64,000 nt of DNA from Pyrus communis (taxonomy: Eukaryota > Streptophyta > Magnoliopsida > Rosales > Rosaceae), in contig NC_084806.1 in the NCBI RefSeq assembly GCF_963583255.1, forward strand, positions 27,831,935-27,895,934, read 5' to 3'. The notes under the pieces were generated by a model, which did no database searches, was not told the DNA's origin, and saw only the letters and a program-made list of their open reading frames with translations. The translations under genes and the position numbers were made by a program. Position 1 is the stretch's first letter. Each line of letters opens with the position of its first letter. This document shows positions 1-10,495 of the stretch, in pieces.

Positions 1-231
1 AACCTACGACACAACAAAAACACAAAAAAAACAACTCTTTTTGGGTTTTTCAAAACAATTTTTTTCAAATTTTTATGGGATTTTTTTTGATTTTCGGATT
101 TTTCAAAATAACTCATAAAAAGACTTCAAAACATGTTAAAAACACTCAAAAACAGTGGGAAACAAGTTTAGACATGTTAGGTGGTAATACCCTAAGAATT
201 TCATGCAAAAATATCTCAAAACAGAATGTTA

Positions 232-252
232 CCCCCCCCCCCACACTTAAAC
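232..252 (-). other. G-rich tract downstream of integrase
   Basis: Eleven consecutive C on the plus strand read as a run of G on the element strand, in the context AAGTGTGGGG. The adjoining sequence contains TTGAGGACAATG. From memory, Athila/Tat elements carry such a motif after pol. It may act as an internal polypurine tract. No LTR start (TGATAGG) follows it here, so the true 3' LTR border must lie further left. Confidence 0.45.
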
Positions 253-444
253 TAAACATTGTCCTCAATGTTTTAGACACAATTGAACACATTACACATA
301 AAATAAGGTAAGCAACAAAGGAAAGGGTTTAGGGACGCAAATCTGAGTGTGGAGTGATTCCAAGTTCTTCCTTTGTTGATTGCATGGGTTGCCTCCCAAG
401 TAGCGCTTTCTTTTACGTCTTGCAGCCGGACGATGCCACATTGA

Positions 445-1359
445 TCAACCTTCATGGGAACCCACGACATAGTGGGTTGTCTCCTCCACATCATGTTCTA
501 CAAAGCTCTCGTAGTAAGGCTTCAAGCGATGCCCATTCACCTTGAACTCTTGACCTGTTTTGAAAGTACGAACTTGGACTGCACCATGAGGAAAAACATT
601 AGTAATAACAAAGGGTCCAATCCAACGTGAACGTAACTTACCCGGAAATAAACGAAAACGAGAATTAAACAACAACACTTTTTGTCCAACAAAGAAAGAC
701 TTGGTGCGAATCATCTTGTCATGAAAGGCCTTTGTCTTTTCCTTGTAAAGTCGAGCATTCTCGTAAGCTTCATTCCATATTTCCTCAAGTTCATTCAATT
801 AAAGCTTACGATGAATTCCCGCCTCATCTACATCCATGTTGAACTTCCTCACGGCCCAATGAGCCTTGTGCTCCAATTCCACAGGTAAGTGACATGGTTT
901 GCCATACACAAGCCGAAATGGGGACATTTCTATGGGTGTTTTGTAGGCGGTCCTATAAGCCCACAATGCATCCTCTAACCTCAAGCTCCAATCTTTTCTT
1001 GTTAGGCCAACCGTCTTCTCAAGAATCTGTTTTATCTCGCGATTCGACACCTCGGCTTGCCCGCTTGTTTGAGGATGATAGGGTGTCGAAACCCTATGTG
1101 TAACTTTGTACTTCTTGAGCAGTGCCTCGATTGTGCGATTACAAAAATGTGAACCTCCATCACTTATAAGGACTCGAGGCATTCCAAACCTAGCAAAAAT
1201 GTTAGACTTCACAAAATCTGCAACCACTTTGGAATCGTTAGTACGGGTGGCTTTTGTTTCCACCCATTTGGAAACATAATCCACCGCCAACATGATATAG
1301 AGAAAACCATGTGAGGAAGGAAAAGGACCCATAAAATCAATGCCCCACACATCAAATTT
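445..1359 (-). pseudogene. Athila integrase (core and C-terminal domain), interrupted
   Basis: The catalytic core runs 1350 to 799 and starts MWGIDFMGP. The DDE residues are visible: D of WGID, D of ISDGGSHF, and E in [13 protein letters not shown] stop near 797-799 separates it from the C-terminal part (798 to 445), which carries [10 protein letters not shown] and RSRWIGPF, the GPY/F-like region that binds DNA. The N-terminal HHCC zinc-binding part is missing because the inverted leader begins just before KFDVWG. The protein would insert element cDNA into the genome; this copy is unlikely to be functional. Confidence 0.88.
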
Positions 1360-1605
1360 TGGCGTCGTTGCCAGGGATTAGCAAAGTTGCTAATCCCTTG
1401 TCTTGAGTCTTGTTTAAATTGTTTAGTTTCTGTTTTGTTTTAATTGTTGCACCGTGTGTGTGTGTGTTTTTTTTTTTTTGTGCCGTGTGTGGCACCTTAT
1501 TTCCTTACTTGTGCCAAGTCTATTAGATTGATTGCTAACCTTGTTTGCTCTTGTGTGCAGGTACTAGTTTATGACCCGTGGCTCACAACCTGTTCGTGAG
1601 CATAT
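1348..1605 (+). repeat. Inverted fragment of a related element's 5' leader (LTR end, PBS, leader, gag start)
   Basis: On the plus strand this reads CACATCA, AATTT, then TGGCGTCGTTGCC: the LTR terminus and tRNA-Asp PBS of the same family, with two transitions relative to the PBS at 4417-4434. The leader palindrome (1374-1397), a T-rich leader, the shared motif AGGTACTAGTTT and a gag start at 1571 (MTRGSQPVRE against MTRRSQPIRA in the host element) follow. It lies head-to-head with the surrounding element and occupies the place of RT/RNase H. The leader is longer than the resident one (about 211 against 147 nt from PBS start to gag ATG) and diverged, so the donor was a different family member. 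Confidence 0.85.
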
Positions 1606-2418
1606 CTCCTCCTTCATTGCCGTAAGTGATGAAAAAACAATGACGGGCAACGTTTCTTTGTCTCCCAAATAGACATACTTCAAGTGACTTGGCAATGGTT
1701 TAAGTTCAAGAACGGGTGCCTGAATCACTGAAGGTAATAACTTGTTAGTAGAAACGGGAATTGAAATTGGGTTTGGGGGCTTACTTTGATATTGTGGTGA
1801 TGATTCAAGTGAAGCCACCATCTCGGCAATGCCATCATCATGCACGGCCAGATTTGGTTCTATACCCATTCCTTCGACAATTGTGGTTTCAAGTGGGTCT
1901 TTTTCCAATGAATCAAGAAAATCCTGCGCCAATGACTCAAGTATATCAATAGAGAAACAAGAATGATCGTCATTAGGATATTTAATAGTTTCAGAAAGAC
2001 TGAAATCAATAACTTCCCCATCAAATTCCATCGTTAAAGTTCCTTTGAACACGTCGATCTTGGTGCGGGCTGTTTTCATGAAAGGTCTCCCAAGTAGGAT
2101 CGGCAATGGTGTAGAATGGGATAAATCCTCCATGTCAAGCACGTAAAAGTCCGCCGGAAAGATCAAATTGTTAACCTGCACCAACACATCTTCCAAAACT
2201 CCTTTTGGATAAGCATTAGAACGATCGACCAATTGAATAATCACACCATCGTTTTTAAGTTCTCCCAAGTTCATAGATACATAAATTGAGTAAGGCATGA
2301 CATTAATTGAAGCTCCTAAATCTAGCATAGCATGTTCAAATTTAGTATTTCCAATAACATAAGGAATTGTAAAACTACCCGGATCTTTGCATTTAGGTGG
2401 TAGTTTTCTTTGTAACAC
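1606..2418 (-). pseudogene. Athila aspartic protease region, 3' truncated
   Basis: From the 2418 end the frame shows LQRKLPPKCKDPGSFTIPY, then DLGASINVMPYSIY (the active-site D-x-G variant of this lineage) and PILLGRPFMKTARTKID. It ends in the protease-RT linker, with YLGDKETLPVI. Retroviral-type protease cleaves the Gag-Pol polyprotein. The reading frame runs into the inverted leader near 1605, and the last codons (to 1564) are out-of-context translation of that insert. No reverse-transcriptase motif follows. Confidence 0.85.
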
Positions 2419-2489
2419 CGCCGAAACATTTTCACTTACCTAGACCACCTCTTTGTTCGAAATCCTCTTCCTTGTGGTGCAAAGCTCTT

Positions 2490-3361
2490 TCAAAAATTTC
2501 GCATACTTAGGAACTTGCTTACTTGAACTTTCCTAAAGGTTTCTAGAATGTCCTTCTCATTCTCTTCTTTCTTTGACTGCCTAAATCTGCTAGGGAAGGG
2601 CACATTTAGTGGAATAGAACTTGACAAAGTCAAATTTTGACTTACCTTAGGTGTGTTGGACGGTTTTGGGGTGGTAGATGGCTGCGGCAAGGTTTGTTCC
2701 ACCCTTGCCGTGGCCTTTGTGCCTTGTTGATTCTCTTCTTGCAGCAACATGTCCTCTTCTTGAGTTGTTTTGGACGGTTTTGGGGTGGTTCCAACTTCCT
2801 TACCACTTCTCAACGTGATCGCCTTGGCATATTAGAACCCTCCATTTGGATTGACAATGGTTGAGCTAGGGAGCTTGCCTTGGTCTTGGAATTGTCCTAC
2901 AAACTCCACAATCTGCCCAATTTTCTTCTCTAAGTGGTTCACCCTTTTGTCTTAGTTTTTCATCGCCTTTTCTTGGTTTTGCAATGCTTTGTTTTCATCT
3001 TCTTGCCCCTGAGACAAATTGGTAAGTAACTTAAGAAGTGTCGCATTATCTAAAGACGTACCTTGATTGTTTTGGGCAGATTGGGGTGGGGTTGGATCAT
3101 TGCCGTAGGTTTTGGTGTAAAACCCCGGGGGTTGTTGCCTAAAGCCTCCTTGTTGTTGAGTTTGTTGAGGCTCCCTCCACTTGAAGTTTGGATGGTCTCT
3201 CCAACCCAGATTGTATGTGTTGGAATATGGATCATTTCTTGGTTGATTTTGGCTTGGAAATCTAATGGCATTTGCACTTTCCCATCCCCCATTCTCAATC
3301 AATTGAGGGCACTTGTCCGAATGATGTCCTTGGATAGAACATACGCCACATACACTTGGTC
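2490..3361 (-). pseudogene. Athila gag C-terminal half with CCHC zinc knuckle, stop-interrupted
   Basis: A TAA just below 3363 ends the long gag frame. Immediately after it, in the same frame, lies CGVCSIQGHHSDKC, a C-x2-C-x4-H-x4-C nucleic-acid-binding knuckle. The frame continues through a Gln/Pro-rich segment (3302 to 2952), stops again, and is picked up by the segment starting MRSGKEV (2813 to 2490), which is rich in Thr/Pro/Lys. These join gag to protease in intact relatives. The stops make the copy defective unless read through. Confidence 0.8.
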
Positions 3362-3362
3362 C

Positions 3363-4286
3363 TTATATCCTCATTCCTTCGGCCATCTGAGACACAATAG
3401 AAGTAAGATTAGCTAATTGAGATTGAATGTCGGATTGGGAACTTACCTCATCCACTTGCTGTCGTGGGGTGTCTCTTTGACCAACACCTTCATATTGTTG
3501 TGCATTCAACACTCTATTTGCAATTAAAACCTTGGCAGCCACGGGCGTTTTGTCAACCAAAGCACCTCCCGCCAAGGCATCTAGCATTTGTCTTTTTATT
3601 GGAAGAAGCCCCTCGTAGAAATATTGAATTAACAGTTTTTCCTTCATTTGATGTTGAGGGCATGATGCAACTAGAGTCTTGAAACATTCATAATATGCCG
3701 GAAAAGACTCCCTTTGGTTTTGTTGAATGCCACTTATTTTCTTCCTCAAAATAATCACTCTTGAAGTTGGGAAGAATTTCTCTACAAATGCCCACTTCAT
3801 GCTTTCCCAAGAAGTGACGGTTCCGAGTGCCAATTCGTATAGCCAATCTTTAGCCTTTTCTAGAAGAGTGAATGGAAAGGCCTTCATCTTCAAAATGTTC
3901 CCATCGACATTGATGGGGGTCATACTCGAACATACCACTTCAAACTCCTTAAGATGCTTGTTTGGATCTTCCATGGACAACCCATGGTATTTGGGAATGT
4001 GATGCAACAAGCTAGACTTCAATTCGAACTCATCGGTCTTGCCTTGGGCGGCAATAGGATATTGAATGCACAAAGGTACGGTATTGTCTAGTCCCGAGTC
4101 CGAAAGTTCTTTGATTGTTCGATTGTCCGCCGCCATGCTTTCTTCTTCTTCAAATTCAGATTCGGAATCTGAACTTGAACTAGGTGGATAAGGTTCTGGT
4201 TGCTTCCTCTTTCTTCTCAAAGTTCGTTCAAAATCGTCGTCAAAATCCAGTATGTTTGCACGAATAGGTTGAGAACGACGAGTCAT
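3363..4286 (-). CDS. Athila gag N-terminal part (307 aa)
   Basis: The frame opens MTRRSQPIRANILDF 131 nt after the PBS, preceded by AGGTACTAGTTT, which also precedes the gag start in the inverted leader copy. It contains an acidic Ser-rich patch (residues ~35-52) and the retrotransposon gag core, with FPFTLLEKAKDWLY and WAFVEKFFPTSR. This core packages element RNA in virus-like particles. It ends at a TAA directly before the zinc knuckle, so the product would be a knuckle-less Gag. Long and open, but part of a defective element. Confidence 0.85.
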   Translation of the reverse strand: MTRRSQPIRANILDFDDDFERTLRRKRKQPEPYPPSSSSDSESEFEEEESMAADNRTIKELSDSGLDNTVPLCIQYPIAAQGKTDEFELKSSLLHHIPKYHGLSMEDPNKHLKEFEVVCSSMTPINVDGNILKMKAFPFTLLEKAKDWLYELALGTVTSWESMKWAFVEKFFPTSRVIILRKKISGIQQNQRESFPAYYECFKTLVASCPQHQMKEKLLIQYFYEGLLPIKRQMLDALAGGALVDKTPVAAKVLIANRVLNAQQYEGVGQRDTPRQQVDEVSSQSDIQSQLANLTSIVSQMAEGMRI

Positions 4287-4396
4287 AAACTAGTACCTAA
4301 AAATAAAGAACACAACCAAATTAGCAATCTATTTAAAAGGCACGACACACTTAAAAGAAAACACAAAGACACTAAAAAGACAATACACAAACAAAA

Positions 4397-4434
4397 GGGA
4401 TTAGCAAGTTTGCTAATCCCCGGCAACGGCGCCA
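4397..4434 (-). promoter_or_regulatory. Primer binding site (tRNA-Asp type) overlapping a leader palindrome
   Basis: Plus-strand 4417-4434 reads TCCCCGGCAACGGCGCCA, which matches the 3' end of plant tRNA-Asp including CCA. On the element strand it is therefore the priming site for minus-strand cDNA synthesis, 5 nt inside the LTR end. Bases 4397-4420 form a palindrome with arms GGGATTAGCAA and TTGCTAATCCC and a 2-nt centre. The same palindrome occurs in the inverted leader at 1374-1397. Confidence 0.8.
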
Positions 4435-4439
4435 AAATT

Positions 4440-6415
4440 TGATGTGAAAATTAACTTGACACACAAATTAAACCCTATTTGTGACAATTGTAGTAGATAT
4501 GTAAGTAGGGATCGTTCTAGACCGGGGATTAACTAGGGATGCTAATCTATGTAAATAAGACTCAAAAACACTAAACTAGACTCTATTGACTCAAAACTAA
4601 CTTTAGACACTTAAAACAGCGACCAATACTCAAAAAGACTCAATTTTAGACTCAATAAGGGTTTTGGACGAAAATAGGACTTGACTTGACTCAAAAGACT
4701 CAAGGAAAACAAGTTTTGACTCAAGTGTGAAGACTAAATAACATGGGGATTGTTTTTGACGAATTTTAGACTCAAAACAAAAACTTTGTAGAAAACACTT
4801 TTGAAAAACGAATTTAAGTAAAATAAATGGGTGGAAGGCTAGTTAGAGGGTCCTTCTCCACACATGATATATGCATACGAACCAATGTCCAGTTATTACT
4901 CCTTTAGACTATGAATGACAACGCCCCAAATTAGTTGCATCGCACAACTAACCCTCAAGTTTTCCTTATTTCATTGAATTGAATGAAAACGCATTACAAC
5001 CAAATTATCTTTTTCAAGTTCTTTATATGAGATGCATAACAAAGATACATATCAAAAGTCATTAAGTTTCGTGAAAACTATAAGCATTGATAAGGTATTC
5101 ATCATTATGAAACGCATGAGACTCATACCAAGGATTTACTTAACGCGATTGTGACTAGCAACCTCCACTACTTGTGAATATAAGTGAATAACAATTACGT
5201 GAAACCCCCCTATACTCTAGCATCAAGTTTATGCATGCAAATTAAGTGTTAACCCCCAACCCACATACATAAACCAGTTTTAATAACTTAGATAAGCAAA
5301 TCACATTCATGCCTTAAGAAATAATAACCAGACGTAATCAATTCATATAAAACATATAATCATGGCTTCAAATTCTCCTCTAACTAAAAAGAAGTTAGTT
5401 CCTCATGTTCGCAAAACAAAGATAATTAAATTTAAACATTAAACTAAGACTAAGGATAGAAAGAACCAAGAAAAACACTCCACACTCCAATGGCATGCAC
5501 GGCACTCCCTTGGATGGCAGATTGCACAAGTCCTCCTCTCCTTGCTTCCTTGCTTGCGGCACTAGGGTGGTGTAGAATGGATTGTGGTGTTTGATGGATG
5601 AAAGTATGAATGAATAAATGAGTGAATGGATGAATGAATGGTGCGGCATAAGGCTGTTTATATAGGCTAATTAGGCACACTTAGTGAAGGAAAAGGATTG
5701 CACATTCCCATTGAAAAAGGGTTAATTCAAGGCAGAAACCAAATGGGGAATGGACTAGGTAATGCACGGCTAGGATTTAGGGAATTCTAGAAGGTTAGGT
5801 GCGGCATCTTTGTAGGGATGAGATAAGGTTTCTAGAAGGAATGGTTTAGGGCAGATTCCTAAACCTAAAGGGGCAAGGACACATAATATAGGTGTAGAAG
5901 AAGGGTTGCAATTCCTAAACCTATATGGAATGGTGTTTATGCGGCAAAACAATTGGATAAGCTTCTAGAAACTGTTCTAAGTGTTTAAATATGCACCTAA
6001 TCCCTTCTAATTAGCTAGATTTAAGGCACAACCTAATTTGGATAGGATAAGATAGGGTAATGTTAGAGTTAGGAAAGGATAAGGTTTGTTAGGATAGGAT
6101 AAGATAAGGTTGGATAAGGTTCCTTATTTCTTGCTTCTTCCTTATCTTCTTTGCATTGGGACTTCTTCCACCAGATTTGTAGCCTTTCCTAGCCCTTCTT
6201 GACTTCAATTTCGTCCATCCTCTTTACTCCATGGTTAAGCTATCCAATCCATGCCCAAAAATGCTCCTTTTAGCTCCAAAATGCTCTTTCTTGCTCATTT
6301 TGTCATTAGGACCTAAAAACATACGAAAATAACTTAAATGACTGAAATAAATAGTAATTAACTCACTAAATGCAAGGAAACAACATAACTAAGTAGCATA
6401 AATATGCTCCTATCA
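4440..6415 (-). repeat. Athila 5' LTR, 1976 bp
   Basis: On the element strand it starts TGATAGGAGC and ends CACATCA, followed by 5 nt and the PBS. TG...CA ends, position next to the PBS and an abrupt change to TRIM sequence at 6416 fix the borders. Its partner LTR is outside the window, so age and TSD cannot be judged. A tract of degenerate ATTC-type tetranucleotides lies at about 5585-5640. Confidence 0.82.
5657..5664 (-). promoter_or_regulatory. Candidate LTR TATA box
   Basis: Read on the minus strand the sequence is TATATAAA, in the context AGCCTATATAAACAGCC, roughly 760 nt into the LTR. This is a plausible U3/R core promoter. No transcript start is known from sequence alone. Confidence 0.45.
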
Positions 6416-6689
6416 GATGCTCCCCATATTGCTAATTGATTTTATGGTGGAACTCCAATTTCATCATGGTATCAGAGCCAGGTTGTCTACGTGTGAAGCT
6501 CAACAGCCACACACACTCCACGTCACCCAGTTGTTGTCCATGTGTAGGCTTGAAAATCCACCGAACGTGCGGGGGCGTGTTGAGAGTTGTTCCACATTGG
6601 TGAAGGACAAGGTTTGCAATGTGCTTATATTATCTTGGGCTGCTCCCCATATTGCCAATTGGTTTTATGGTGGAACTCCAATTTCATCA
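6416..6689 (+). mobile_element. TRIM element, 5' LTR truncated by the Athila insertion
   Basis: The remaining end of the 5' LTR (6416-6466) is followed at once by TGGTATCAGAGCCA, the initiator-tRNA-Met PBS. A ~110-bp non-coding internal region ends in a purine-rich GCGGGGGCG, and a 112-bp 3' LTR (6578-6689) starts TGTTGAGAG and ends TTCATCA. Both LTR ends share TTTTATGGTGGAACTCCAATTTCATCA-like sequence. It encodes no protein and must move in trans. The missing left half of the 5' LTR lies beyond the Athila element, outside the window. Confidence 0.82.
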
Positions 6690-6909
6690 GTTTTAGCTCT
6701 AGAAACTATAGAAGGAAATAATTCCATCCACTTATTCTGCAAACGGTAATTGAAACAAGAGAAAAAAAAGGAATATATCAGATTATAATACAAGACAGTA
6801 TGATTACCCAGGAATAATGGTTTAAATAATAAGTAATCACAATGAGAATATTTTGTATACTTTGGCAACAACATATGAAAGTGGTAAGTTGTTAATTAAC
6901 GGTGCAAGA

Positions 6910-7513
6910 TGTGGATGCAAATTTCCACATTCTCCTTCTTAGACAAAATTGCACCAACAAAACAAATCACACATTTGGTCAAGGCCAAAAAGCCTCATGA
7001 GCCCGTGATGAATCGGGGGGGGGGGGGGGGAAGGCTTTGGCCGAAGAACCTCCAATGCCAAAGTTAAGAATTTTGAGGGAAAAGTGTTTGGAGAATTTTG
7101 TAGAGTTTTGCAAGAGACTTGGAAGTAGTTTTTTTGAGAGCATGAAGAGCTATTTATAGGGAAATGGCCGGCCTTATTAGGAAAATAGGGACCGGCCATT
7201 TGTGGTATTTTTTGGGTGTTTGTAGTTAATTAGCCATTAATAGATTAATTAGGTAATAAATCCATTAATTGACTAATTAACATAATTTAAAAGAAATGTT
7301 TTGGGGGTTATGGAATAATTACCTTGTGGAGAATATAGGATGATGGTGGATGAAATAGTTTTGAATTTGTTACCTATATTGGGCACTTTTGACTTGGTTG
7401 AGGGATGATTACCCGTTGCTCGCACGTAGGAATCCCGATATGCCTCAAGGGTATTTTTGTCCTCTTCTATCCAAAAATCCATGTGTCGCCTTGTGATTAT
7501 TTTTTGCTCCACA
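6910..7513 (-). repeat. 3' LTR of the Tat-like element (604 bp)
   Basis: About 90% similar by eye to 10496-11086, including the segment that begins GGTCAAGGCCAAAAAGCC. It carries a run of G at ~7015-7030, expanded relative to its partner and accounting for much of the length difference. An AT-rich stretch with repeated TTAATTAG-like words lies at ~7225-7285. Confidence 0.87.
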
Positions 7514-8265
7514 AATGCCCCCACACCTGTTGGGCTGCTCGCAGAAAACAGGTGTAGAGATTTTCTTGCTTTAGGAAACTTTGGACTGCTTCCTATTTTG
7601 ATGTAGATTCCTTCTTTAATAGGAAATTAGATCCTTCTAGGAAAGGGAAATAAATTTCTCTCAAAACCTATTTAAGTCCACCTTAAGCGGGTTATTAAAT
7701 CAACTTTGAAAAGCAATTTATTCTACAAGAGAGATAGAGCTTAGAGGATATTTGTTCACCCTTCTCTAGCAATCTTCTACATCTTGCCCGTGCAAAGGAC
7801 CGTCTTTCGTTGCTTTCTTCGTTTTCTCCGTGCCGCATTGATGTAAGAAAGATTTCATTTTTCTTGTCTTCTTCATGGATAATGCTGTCGTGGGCTAGCC
7901 ATTAAGGTGGTGCGACACGTCGGCTGCAGGGGCCAGGAGTCGGCTTGGCATGGGCCAAGGAGGTGGTTTGGCAGGGGCCATTACTTGTGCTTCTTGGCTT
8001 GATTAGAGCCAAAGATTGGCTCAGCATGGGCTGAGGAAGTGGCATGGCATGGGCAACGGTTTAGGCTGCTTGACAAAAATGAGGAAACTGCTTGAGTTGG
8101 ATTTCTCAGCTGTCGTAGATGAAGCTACCAAGATAGGAGTTGCTGAAGATGAAATGTCGAATGAGTGAACTGTTAAGTGTATAAGTGGCTGCTGCCACCG
8201 AACCATTTGTTGCCTAGTTGATCTTTAAGCATTTGATTTTTTGAGCTATGTGGCCTTCTCACATT

Positions 8266-8730
8266 GGAAAGCTTACCCAAATGGGTGTTGGGGATTTAGT
8301 TTACCTTTTTGCACTGAAGAGCAATTAGTTTACCCTATTGCGTTGGAGAGCAATTAGTTTACCTTCTCACACTAGAGAGCAATTAGTTTATCCTCTCGCA
8401 CTGGAGAGTAAACCTATATGGGTGTCGGGGAATTGGTTTACCCTCTTACACTGGAGAGCAATTAGTTTATCCTCTCGCACTGGAGAGCAAACCCATATGG
8501 GTGTCGGGGAATTAGTTTACCCTTTCGCACTGGAGAGTAATTAGCTTATCCTCTCACGTTGAAGAGTAAACCCATATGGGTGTTAGGGAATTGGTTTACC
8601 CTCTCGCACTGGAGAGCAATTAGTTTATCCTCTCGCGCTGGAGAACAGACCCTTTTAGGTGTCAGGGAATTAGTTTATCCTCTCACACTAGAGAGCAATT
8701 AGTTTATCCTCTCACGCTGGAGAGCATGGA
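8266..8730. repeat. Minisatellite, ~83-bp composite unit
   Basis: About five imperfect copies of an ~83-bp unit. Each unit joins one segment with ATGGGTGTCGGGGAATT to two ~30-bp sub-repeats of the type TTAGTTTACCCTCTCGCACT plus GGAGAGCAA. The higher-order structure implies a 30-bp unit first duplicated and then amplified as a block. It lies inside the non-autonomous LTR element and is not obviously coding. Confidence 0.8.
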
Positions 8731-9029
8731 AATCATTGTCGTGAGTGCAGCTGAGGAAAGCTAGACTGTTAGGATAATCGAAATAATCCTTAGCCTGTCC
8801 TCGATTCTTAGTAGTTGGGCTGGTGTGTCCTTCTAGTACTCGTATGCCCCCGGCATGCCATTAGGCTGAGCTGCTATATTTGTCAGAACAAAGGTAGTCT
8901 TTATATCCAACAATCTATATGGGGTAGTCCTGTCTGCTCAATCTTGTCATTGAAAGATGACTCGCTTATGTTGGTCATGTCTCATTGGAGCACATTGTCA
9001 ATAGCTTCGTTGCACAGAAGATTGTGCAA

Positions 9030-9344
9030 TCATTTGGTCAAGAGCCTTTTTACTTCTTCCTGAATTTGCCTTTGTTTAGGGTGGTAGAGCTCTTGGCTAC
9101 CCCCTGTCGTGACCTGTTGGTCTAGGCTGCTCTTCCATGTGTTCGACTCGTTTGTGCCACGGCTGCGGTGGGTGTGATATGTTCTTAGCAAGCGAGCGGG
9201 TGACTCGTAGACTACTGGTTGAACTTGAACTGGATTGAGTGACTGCTTCTCTTCGTCCTCTGTGCTGCTTACTTCGATGTGAGGTGGAGGATGCTCCTTG
9301 AGGGCCTTACAGCGAATGAACACTTCACCTGGAAGGTTGCTCAT
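9030..9344 (-). pseudogene. Decayed gag-like region of the Tat-like element
   Basis: A 104-aa open stretch starting MSNLPGEVF is charged and low in complexity, and it reaches KQRQIQEEVKRLLTK. Fragments in other frames continue the same charged character (9396-9787). Its position between the gag start and the 3' LTR suggests the middle or end of a degenerate gag. I recognise no catalytic motif. Confidence 0.4.
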
Positions 9345-9817
9345 GTTGATTATCAGAATGTGGCCCCAACCATGAGTGTATGTTTATCTGTGGGCCTAAC
9401 TGAGAGTGCACGCTCCTCCACCCGCTAAGACAAGAGTATACACTATCTCAAGGGTCCAATCGGGAGCGTACTTCGCTAGAACGCTCGGTTCGTGACTGGT
9501 CAAGTGGTTGCTTGTCGAGACGCTGGTGGAGAGGTTCATCTGCCCTTGTCCTTCTTTGGGACACCTCGTCTGGGGCACGTTAGATCTCAGTGTGTTGCAA
9601 GAGTTGATTCACCAAGGTTGTCTGTTGTGCAAAGGCGCTCGTTAACTCTATGACTCGTCGAGACAAGTGTTGTTCGCCATTTGGATTGGAAGAGCTTGGA
9701 AAAAATATGCCTTCTTGAATAGTGGAAGTGTGGTAAGCTTCGAGCACGAGATTTCAATTGGGAAATGTCAAATTCACGGAGAAACATGGTTAAAATGCCT
9801 CTGGCTCGATGGTTGGT

Positions 9818-10336
9818 CTAGATGGTTGAGATAGTCTTGGGCCAATTTAGGCTGCTTAGAATATGGCAGAAGCAAGCTGGGCCGCGGGAGTAGGCTAGGC
9901 CACGAGAGTGGGCTGCTCGACGAAAACAGACTGGGCCAGGGGAATGGTCTAGGCTGCGAGAGCAGGTTGGGCCACGAGAGTGGGCTGTTCGGCGAGAGCA
10001 GGCTAGGCCACGAGAGTGGGCTACATAGCGTGTGATGCACGCAGGTGCAAGGCTTGGGCTTGGCCTGGCAACGAGTTGGGTGTGGAGTGACATGGCTTGG
10101 GCCGCGGCCTTAATGCCATAAGCCGCCTTGGATGGCACGGCTCGGGCCGTGGTGGTGACACTATGGACCTCGCCGTGGGTAGCTACCATGGTAGCCACTG
10201 CGATAGTTCCCGTCGTGGAAACTCGTGGTGGTGGTGCCGCTCCACCTATTGTCGCATTTAGCCTTGTGGATTGCCGTGGTCCCATCTCTTGAATGTTTAA
10301 ATTTTCATTTGTTGAATTTTCTACATTTCTAGCCAT
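9818..10336 (-). pseudogene. Gag start of the Tat-like element, 172 aa
   Basis: The frame starts MARNVENSTNENLNIQ about 160 nt after the PBS-like sequence. It runs through an Ala/Thr-rich segment into an ~8-residue repeat (AHSRGLACSR-like) encoded by the minisatellite at 9860-10040. This is the expected place for gag. The related 5' fragment at 48.08 kb starts similarly (MVRNLKPQQ). No conserved gag core remains, so it is probably non-functional. Confidence 0.5.
9860..10040. repeat. 24-bp minisatellite inside gag
   Basis: Repeats based on GGCCACGAGAGTGGGCTG and GGCGAGAGCAGGCTAG. The unit is a multiple of three, so the gag frame stays open and encodes an ~8-residue Ser/Arg/Gly-rich repeat on the minus strand. 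Confidence 0.7.
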
Positions 10337-10495
10337 TGTACTTCTCTTTTACGTTTTATCAAAGAATTTTTGCAAATAAAAAATTCTAATAATAAGAACG
10401 TACGAAAAATCTACAAATAGACAAGAAAATAGAAAACCTTGGATGTGAGAGTCTTCTACGAGTGTGGGACTCAACTCTCAATGAAAGCACCAATT

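Larger units (their letters stand above)
1..6415 (-). mobile_element. Athila-type Ty3/gypsy LTR retrotransposon, RT-deleted, 3' end outside window
   Basis: Read on the minus strand the order is 5' LTR (6415-4440), tRNA-Asp-type primer binding site (PBS), gag, aspartic protease, integrase, then a G-rich tract near 232-242; the 3' LTR lies before base 1. Gag with a CCHC knuckle, a DLGASINVMP protease motif and an integrase starting WGIDFMGP are typical of the Athila lineage. Reverse transcriptase and RNase H, which should lie between protease and integrase, are absent. The space instead holds about 250 bp of leader sequence in the opposite orientation. Several in-frame stops show it cannot make a full polyprotein. 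The element interrupts the 5' LTR of a TRIM, so it is younger than that TRIM. Confidence 0.9.

Noticed and set aside
7015..7030. Run of G as an internal polypurine tract
   Set aside because: It is inside the LTR and absent from the partner LTR, so it is a slippage expansion rather than a functional tract.
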